A stretch of DNA of 11,553 bases from Bacteroidota bacterium (lineage in GTDB: Bacteria > Bacteroidota > Bacteroidia > Chitinophagales > Saprospiraceae). Under the pieces are notes generated by a model that searched no databases, had not been told where the DNA came from, and worked only from the letters and a program-made list of their open reading frames with translations. Below are positions 7,610 to 11,553 of this stretch, piece by piece; the stretch's first letter is position 1; every line of letters begins with the position of its first letter. Location: contig JAGWYI010000075.1 of assembly GCA_018969455.1 (NCBI GenBank), forward strand, positions 1 to 11,553, in the 5' to 3' direction. A program made the position numbers and the translations under genes.

Positions 7610-7686
7610 ACTGCGGGCGTGTTGATAAAACAGCGCTCAATTTCGCAAGAATGTTGGATAAGCGACGAAGGAGCGGCGCATTATTT

Positions 7687-7731
7687 GTCCCGATGCACCC
7701 AAATAATCGGATTATCCGGTTGCATCGGGAC
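7687..7731. repeat. Long hairpin, 11-bp perfect stem, between two minus-strand genes
   Basis: GTCCCGATGCA (7687-7697) and TGCATCGGGAC (7721-7731) pair perfectly. Inside, ATAAT (7703-7707) and ATTAT (7711-7715) form a second stem around CGG. Neither strand has a T run after the stem, so a standard intrinsic terminator is unlikely. It could be a REP-like repeat, a processing site separating the hydrolase and DUF4230 transcripts, or a protein-binding site. No second copy is seen in the window. Confidence 0.55.
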
Positions 7732-7807
7732 GTAAGTAGGGGCCAAAGAGAAAGGATGAGTGGGCGGGTTGTTCTTAACGGACGATTTCTGAGGCCCAGA
7801 ACAGGCC

Positions 7808-8641
7808 TTATTCGTGTTTTTTCAGGTAGTTGAGCACCACTACCCGTGCATCGGAAGCTGCCGCTTCGTTGTAATGTTGTCCGCTGGGGTTGGCGAAGGC
7901 GTGGTCGGCATCGTATGGGTGTACGTCGACCATTTTACCGGCCGATTTCATATTTGCCTTCATTTTGTTTACGACATCATCGTTGATCCAGCGGTCTTGT
8001 TTGGCGTGGATAAACAACACATCACATTGGAGGGATTTGAGGGTTTCCACATTTTCTTCCGGCATGCCGTAGTACATGACACAGGCTTTGGCTTTTTCTT
8101 TTAGTGCAATAGCCGCTTTCATGCTCCATCCTCCGCCAAAGCACCAGCCCATGGTTCTGAAATTGGCTGCTTGTCCGGCAAAGGCTGCTGCCGCCTGGAT
8201 GATGGCATTGGCACGGTCGGGTTTGCAGGCGCCCATAAACTGTCCGGCTTCATCGGCGGTTCTGGCCACCTTTCCATCGTACAAGTCGAGGGCGATTACA
8301 TTTATTTTCAGGGATTTAGCCCAATCGTCGGCTTCTTTTTTAATTTGATCATTCAGGCCCCACCATTCATGAAACAGGAGGAGGTAATTGTTTCCTGCGC
8401 CTTTTGTTTTCACCACATAGGCATTTGCGCTGTCTTGACCGGTAACAGGGATGCGGGTCATGGCGCCATTCATTTTGTAGTCAATTTCGGTTGGAATCGT
8501 GTGCATGTTTCGGAATGCGGGATCCTTTGCGAATGCGGCGAATTCGGCATGTGGATCGTGGCACATGACATTTTGTTTGGTTTGCTGGCAAGCGCATAAA
8601 GCGAGCAGGCAGCATGACAGCAACAAGGTCCAATTTTTCAT
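7808..8641 (-). CDS. Dienelactone hydrolase family lipoprotein
   Basis: A 277-aa alpha/beta hydrolase with a lipoprotein signal. Residues 5-17 are hydrophobic and a lipobox-like LCAC ends at C18, followed by QQ, so the protein would be lipid-anchored in the envelope rather than cytoplasmic like classical DLH. The DLH triad is complete: nucleophile C167 in GWCFGGG, D216 in AKQDRWI, H247 in DADHAFANP. E92 in HEWWGL matches the glutamate that gates the nucleophile in the family. The substrate is probably an ester or lactone, but the pathway cannot be inferred: no aromatic degradation genes are nearby. The upstream gene is the rRNA methyltransferase, 47 bp away on the same strand, so co-transcription is possible. 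The start at 8641 is fixed by the signal peptide. Confidence 0.92.
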   Translation of the reverse strand: MKNWTLLLSCCLLALCACQQTKQNVMCHDPHAEFAAFAKDPAFRNMHTIPTEIDYKMNGAMTRIPVTGQDSANAYVVKTKGAGNNYLLLFHEWWGLNDQIKKEADDWAKSLKINVIALDLYDGKVARTADEAGQFMGACKPDRANAIIQAAAAFAGQAANFRTMGWCFGGGWSMKAAIALKEKAKACVMYYGMPEENVETLKSLQCDVLFIHAKQDRWINDDVVNKMKANMKSAGKMVDVHPYDADHAFANPSGQHYNEAAASDARVVVLNYLKKHE

Positions 8642-8688
8642 ATAAAGATGTGTTTGGTTTAAAAAAATCGGGAAATGAGCGCCATGTT

Positions 8689-9882
8689 TTATTCCACAAA
8701 CAGAACCAGTCCTTTTAAGTAGGAGCCTTCGGGATGATAAAGGCTAACCGGGTGATCGGCGCCCTGTGTAAGGTGATGTAAAACGCTGGCTGGTCGGCCC
8801 AGTTCCATTGCTGCCGAAACAATGGTGTGGTAAAACAGTTCACGATCTACTACTTGCGAGCACGAAAAGGTGAATAAAATACCGCCAGGCGCCAGGCGTC
8901 GCAGGGCCGCTTCGTTCAAACGTTTGTACCCTTGAATGGCGTTGTGCCGTTTGTCGAGGCTTTTGGCGTAGGCGGGAGGGTCAATGACCATCACATCGTA
9001 CAGGGGCCCCTCATTTTTCAAAAAACGCAATACATCTTCGGTATAAGCGGTGTGTACGCCAGCATAGGGTTGATTTATTTCGGCGTTTTTAAGTGTCAAC
9101 TCCATGGCTTTACCGGAAATGTCGACAGAGTCGACCCGGGCAGCGCCGGCTTGAAGTGCATAGGCAGAAAAGCCGCCGGTATAGCAGAATGCATTGAGCA
9201 CCGATTTTCCAGGCACATATTGTTGAAGCAGTTTCCGGTTGTCGCGTTGATCGAGGAAAAAGCCGGTTTTTTGTCCGGTTTCCCAATCGACCAGAAATTT
9301 GACCCCGTTTTCCACCAGGGTGACGGGCCCGGATGGGCCATTGCCGATTAAATAGGTATTTTGTTGTTCTTCAGCGTATTGCGGGGGCAGAGTTTCCTTG
9401 CTTTTGTCATAAACGTATTGAATTGCGGTGTTTTTGAGTTCGAAAAGCGCTTCGGCAATAAGTTGTCTTTGGCGATGCATGCCAATGCTATGGCATTGCA
9501 CAACAGCTGTTTGGCCGTACACATCGATAATGAGACCGGGAAGTCCGTCTCCTTCGCCGTGTGCAAGCCGGAAACAATTGGTGTTATTTTGTCCAATCAG
9601 CCTGGCTGCCTGGCGCAGGGCAAGTGCATTTTGCAATTTTTGTACCCAGAAATCGAGCGTATTGGGATTGGCTTTTTGAAAGCTGAGAATTCGGACGGCG
9701 ATGCTGCCCTGGTGAAAATGGCCGATTCCCAGAAATTCCTGGTTTTTGCTGGTCACCTCAACCAGATCCCCGTCCAGGGGTTCACCTTCAATGCGGGCGA
9801 TGGCGCCGGAAAAAACCCAGGGGTGAAATCGCCGCAGAGCCTGGTCTCTGCCAGATTTTAAAACAATTCGGTCTAAGTGCAT
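8689..9882 (-). CDS. rlmI: RlmI-like 23S rRNA (cytosine-C5) methyltransferase
   Basis: A 397-aa SAM-dependent methyltransferase of the COG1092 group. E. coli RlmI makes m5C at 23S position 1962. The N-terminal PUA domain spans about 1-75 (HPWVFSGAI, then GDLVEV). The linker has the strongly conserved LDQRDNR at 210-216. The Rossmann core follows: motif I NAFCYTGGFSAYA (230 on), motif II VDSVDIS, motif IV DPPAYAKS at 301-308, and the FSCSQ motif at 339-343 containing the likely catalytic cysteine C341. The protein ends KGLVLFVE. Length matches the family. The start at 9882 (MHLDRIVLKSG) was chosen because the PUA sequence begins there; an ATG at 9960 would add 26 unconserved residues and lie upstream of the promoter box. 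The gene is first of the minus-strand series and divergent from cas6. It could act on a different base than RlmI; the group is broad. Confidence 0.88.
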   Translation of the reverse strand: MHLDRIVLKSGRDQALRRFHPWVFSGAIARIEGEPLDGDLVEVTSKNQEFLGIGHFHQGSIAVRILSFQKANPNTLDFWVQKLQNALALRQAARLIGQNNTNCFRLAHGEGDGLPGLIIDVYGQTAVVQCHSIGMHRQRQLIAEALFELKNTAIQYVYDKSKETLPPQYAEEQQNTYLIGNGPSGPVTLVENGVKFLVDWETGQKTGFFLDQRDNRKLLQQYVPGKSVLNAFCYTGGFSAYALQAGAARVDSVDISGKAMELTLKNAEINQPYAGVHTAYTEDVLRFLKNEGPLYDVMVIDPPAYAKSLDKRHNAIQGYKRLNEAALRRLAPGGILFTFSCSQVVDRELFYHTIVSAAMELGRPASVLHHLTQGADHPVSLYHPEGSYLKGLVLFVE

Positions 9883-9909
9883 GAAACGATCAAAAAAATT
9901 TGAATAGAG

Positions 9910-9927
9910 CGGTATTGCCAAATACCG
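9910..9927 (-). promoter_or_regulatory. Leader hairpin of the rlmI-like gene
   Basis: CGGTATT-TGGC-AATACCG on the minus strand: a perfect 7-bp stem with a 4-nt loop, just downstream of the promoter box at 9946-9939 and 28 nt before the start codon. It would form at the very 5' end of the mRNA. It may stabilise the transcript or affect translation; the T-rich stretch after it comes too late for a normal terminator. Confidence 0.5.
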
Positions 9928-9938
9928 TTTTCTGAAAG

Positions 9939-9946
9939 CAAAGGTA
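9939..9946 (-). promoter_or_regulatory. -7 promoter box of the rlmI-like gene
   Basis: TACCTTTG on the minus strand is an exact match to the Bacteroidota -7 consensus TAnnTTTG, 56 bp before the start codon. The -33 TTG is not obvious; the expected region is covered by the inverted repeat at 9949-9973. Confidence 0.55.
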
Positions 9947-9948
9947 CC

Positions 9949-9973
9949 CTTCCTTTCCATTTTTGGAAGGAAG
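9949..9973. promoter_or_regulatory. Inverted repeat over the rlmI promoter upstream region
   Basis: CTTCCTTTCC, ATTTTT, GGAAGGAAG: a 9-bp stem with one bulged T, immediately upstream of the rlmI -7 box and about 45 bp from the likely cas6 -33 element. It is suited to be an operator between the divergent genes. No T run follows, so it is not a terminator. Confidence 0.35.
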
Positions 9974-10017
9974 TGGGGGTGAAGCTTGTAAAAACAATAT
10001 TATGATCAATTTATTTG

Positions 10018-10046
10018 TTGGTAAAACAAACTTTTGTGTACTTTTC
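10018..10046 (+). promoter_or_regulatory. Promoter candidate for cas6
   Basis: TTG at 10018-10020 and TACTTTTC at 10039-10046 are separated by 18 bp, a fair fit to Bacteroidota -33/-7 elements although the last -7 base is not G. This predicts a leader of roughly 60 nt before the ATG at 10113. The downstream CGCCGCG matches the sequence after two other promoter-like boxes in this window. Confidence 0.4.
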
Positions 10047-10112
10047 GCCGCGAAAAAGACCAGAAGCGCCATTGAATAGCTTTAATCTGTCTTTTAATCA
10101 TATTTTTACGCT

Positions 10113-10904
10113 ATGCGAATTCAATTTAGCCTCTCTTGTCAGAAAGGGACTATCATACCAATCAACTACCAATCGGAGATTTCGAATTGGGTATTCGCCG
10201 TTCTTTCAAAAGCCGGCGCGGAACTTTCTGCACATGTTCAGCAACTTGGTTACGACCTCAGTTCGCGCAATTTCAAGTTGTTTACTTTTAGTTCTCTGGC
10301 CATTTATCCTTATGAAATGGATCAGGTAAAGCAGGAATTCAGGCTGTTGGGCAATCAGGTTAAGCTGAACATTTCGCTGTATCTGGATGCGACTTTTGAG
10401 CAGCAAGTCATCCATTTGTTTCGGCAGTTGCCCCTTACCCTGGGTACCCTGGAAGGCAAGCCGGCGCAATTTGAAGTGAAGCACTGGCAAATCACCCAGC
10501 GCCCGAATTTTAAGGAGACCATGCAATTTAAATCGGTATCGCCTATATCGATTACAACGGTGGAAGAGATAAAAACGAACAATCCATATTTGTTGCCCGA
10601 CAGTGAGGCCTATGATGTCAGTTTTTTCCACCATGCGGTACGACGTTTCAAGGCGGCCAATCAATACAAATCGCTGGCAGCGTTGAAATTAATTGATCCG
10701 GCTTTCCCTATGCAATATCGATTGATTGGACAGGCCAAATCTCGTTTGATCCATTTGAAGCCCAATCCGGATGGCATCAACCAATTGCGCGGATTTGTGT
10801 ACGAGTTTGAGGTCAGTATGCCGCCCGCTTTGATGGAATTTTGTTATTTTGCCGGGTTTGGAGAATATCCACACCTGGGTTTTGGTTTTGTTGAACCCAA
10901 ATAA
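10113..10904 (+). CDS. cas6: Cas6-family CRISPR-associated endoribonuclease, stand-alone
   Basis: A 263-aa Cas6, the metal-independent RNase that cuts pre-crRNA within repeats in type I and III systems. The N-terminal ferredoxin-like fold opens MRIQFSL, then IPINYQSEISNWVFAVL (15-31), GYD and NFKLFTFSSL (53-62), typical of Bacteroidota Cas6. A second ferredoxin-like half follows, and the C-terminal glycine-rich RNA-binding loop is GFGEYPHLGFG (248-258). Length is normal. In other Cas6 proteins recalled from memory, the catalytic Tyr lies in W-I-Y and the His in L-H-x-x-GY; here the gapless matches are F28 and Q43, with H41 two residues away and K55 (FKLFTFS) kept. Activity is therefore uncertain. 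There is no ribosome-binding site, but the ATG fits the conserved start. No other cas gene or repeat array is visible; the next gene encodes an unrelated lipoprotein. Confidence 0.92.
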   Translation: MRIQFSLSCQKGTIIPINYQSEISNWVFAVLSKAGAELSAHVQQLGYDLSSRNFKLFTFSSLAIYPYEMDQVKQEFRLLGNQVKLNISLYLDATFEQQVIHLFRQLPLTLGTLEGKPAQFEVKHWQITQRPNFKETMQFKSVSPISITTVEEIKTNNPYLLPDSEAYDVSFFHHAVRRFKAANQYKSLAALKLIDPAFPMQYRLIGQAKSRLIHLKPNPDGINQLRGFVYEFEVSMPPALMEFCYFAGFGEYPHLGFGFVEPK

Positions 10905-10938
10905 TCCGCTTCATTCCCTGTATCCGCTTAATTCTGGG

Positions 10939-10962
10939 CCACAAGGATGCCATCCTGTGTGG
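10939..10962 (+). promoter_or_regulatory. Hairpin between cas6 and the lipoprotein gene
   Basis: CCACA-AGGAT, loop GCC, ATCCT-(G)-TGTGG: a 10-bp stem with one bulged G, 34 nt after the cas6 stop. There is no T run on either side. In the mRNA it would separate cas6 from the lipoprotein coding region and could be a processing site or stability element. Confidence 0.45.
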
Positions 10963-10998
10963 AAGATCGCTGAAATGCCAAACTCAACTTTTATTTCC

Positions 10999-11436
10999 AT
11001 GAAGTCTGAATATAAGGCTCCATTTCTTGTTGTACTGTGTTCGTTTGTTCTGGCGGTACTTGCTTGCGGCGGATCAAAAGAAGATCCGAAAAACCGGACC
11101 TTGATTTTGGGACGTTGGGATATTGCGCAAGCCTTCCGGAATCAGAAACAAACAGAAACCCTCCAGGGTGTATACTTTGAGTTCAAAAACAGCGGGAAAA
11201 TGATAACCAACCTGCCTGTTGGACCGGAGACGGAAGTAGATTACGAACTCAATCGCAATGTTTTACTTCAAAAAGGCCCCAAAGTGCTTGAGTACCAGGT
11301 TGAAACGCTTTCCGATTCGGTATTGGTTCTGGCCATTGAACTGAGGGGACTGCCATTTGAGTTGCATTTGCGTCGTCACCTGGATGCTCCGCAAGATACC
11401 TTGCAAGGCGGTTTCCCTGACACCCTGACGCATTAA
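10999..11436 (+). CDS. Lipocalin-like lipoprotein
   Basis: A 145-aa lipoprotein. After MKSEYK, a hydrophobic core runs to the lipobox VLAC at 20-23, with C23 as the lipidated residue followed by GGSKEDP. The mature part starts ILGRWDIAQAFRNQKQTETL and continues with alternating strands (YFEFKNSGKMITNLPVG, VDYELNRNVLL, LEYQVETLSDSVLVLAIEL, FELHLRR), the G-x-W plus beta-strand pattern of the lipocalin-like domains common in Bacteroidota lipoproteins. It probably faces the periplasm or outer surface; its ligand is unknown. The start at 10999 puts a standard signal peptide at the N-terminus; an ATG at 10975 would add 8 residues, and a longer frame from 10849 would overlap cas6. It is 94 bp after cas6 on the same strand, which is not strong evidence for a shared function. 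Confidence 0.8.
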   Translation: MKSEYKAPFLVVLCSFVLAVLACGGSKEDPKNRTLILGRWDIAQAFRNQKQTETLQGVYFEFKNSGKMITNLPVGPETEVDYELNRNVLLQKGPKVLEYQVETLSDSVLVLAIELRGLPFELHLRRHLDAPQDTLQGGFPDTLTH

Positions 11437-11530
11437 ATCTGTTGAAAGAACGGTATTGCGCCCCTGAAACAGCCAGGCGCCTGCTTTTTCGGATGAATCT
11501 TTTTTACCGGAGCCTTCCTCTCTGCTTGTA

Positions 11531-11544
11531 TACTTTACGCCGCC
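11531..11544 (+). promoter_or_regulatory. Promoter-like box for a gene beyond the right edge
   Basis: TACTTT-A-CGCCGCC at the window's right end aligns with the boxes at 2654-2665 and 10039-10050. No coding start follows before the window ends. No -33 element is evident. Confidence 0.3.
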
Positions 11545-11553
11545 AGATTTTGT

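Noticed and set aside
8171..9861. Several plus-strand frames of 140-170 codons opposite the hydrolase and rlmI genes
   Set aside because: They lie opposite confidently identified enzymes and have no family features.
9961..10112. CRISPR repeats upstream of cas6
   Set aside because: Only a short imperfect 8-9 bp direct repeat is present; there are no regularly spaced repeats of 25-40 bp here or elsewhere in the window.
11471..11490. Palindrome CAGGCGCCTG followed by C and five T after the lipoprotein gene
   Set aside because: The palindrome has no room for a loop, so it makes a poor hairpin; not called a terminator.

Overview
The window looks like a piece of a Bacteroidota chromosome, probably from the Saprospirales/Chitinophagales side of the phylum (inference). 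The support is: a PhoR-like histidine kinase, an Lrp/AsnC regulator and an S41 protease that all read like Bacteroidota family members; few purine-rich ribosome-binding sites; and promoter -7 boxes of the Bacteroidota TAnnTTTG type. No tRNA, rRNA, insertion sequence or CRISPR array was seen.

Layout. (1) 3-986, plus: a sensor histidine kinase whose 5' end lies outside the window. It converges on a minus-strand pair: an Lrp/AsnC-type regulator (1826-2302), followed 10 bp later by a secreted protein with CARDB-like beta-sandwich domains (1021-1815). (2) 2303-2705: a 403-bp gene-free divergent region between lrp and the protease gene. It holds two inverted repeats, two mutually exclusive GC hairpins in the presumed lrp leader and a promoter-like box. 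(3) 2706-6233, plus: an S41 C-terminal processing peptidase and, 12 bp later, a large membrane protein resembling TMTC-type GT-C glycosyltransferases with C-terminal TPRs; probably one transcript. (4) 6344-9882, minus: rlmI-like rRNA methyltransferase, then a lipoprotein dienelactone hydrolase, then a single-pass membrane protein with a DUF4230-like domain. A long perfect hairpin lies between the last two. (5) 9883-10112: divergent promoter region. (6) 10113-10904, plus: a Cas6-family CRISPR RNA endonuclease standing alone, followed by a small lipocalin-like lipoprotein (10999-11436). The last 117 bp seem to hold a promoter for a gene beyond the right edge.

Most of the window is ordinary chromosomal backbone. 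The best candidates for something unusual are the solitary Cas6, which in a gapless comparison from memory lacks the usual catalytic Tyr and His, and the hairpin just after it; the attenuator-like leader and palindromes around lrp; and the protease-glycosyltransferase pair, which could act together on cell-envelope proteins (inference).
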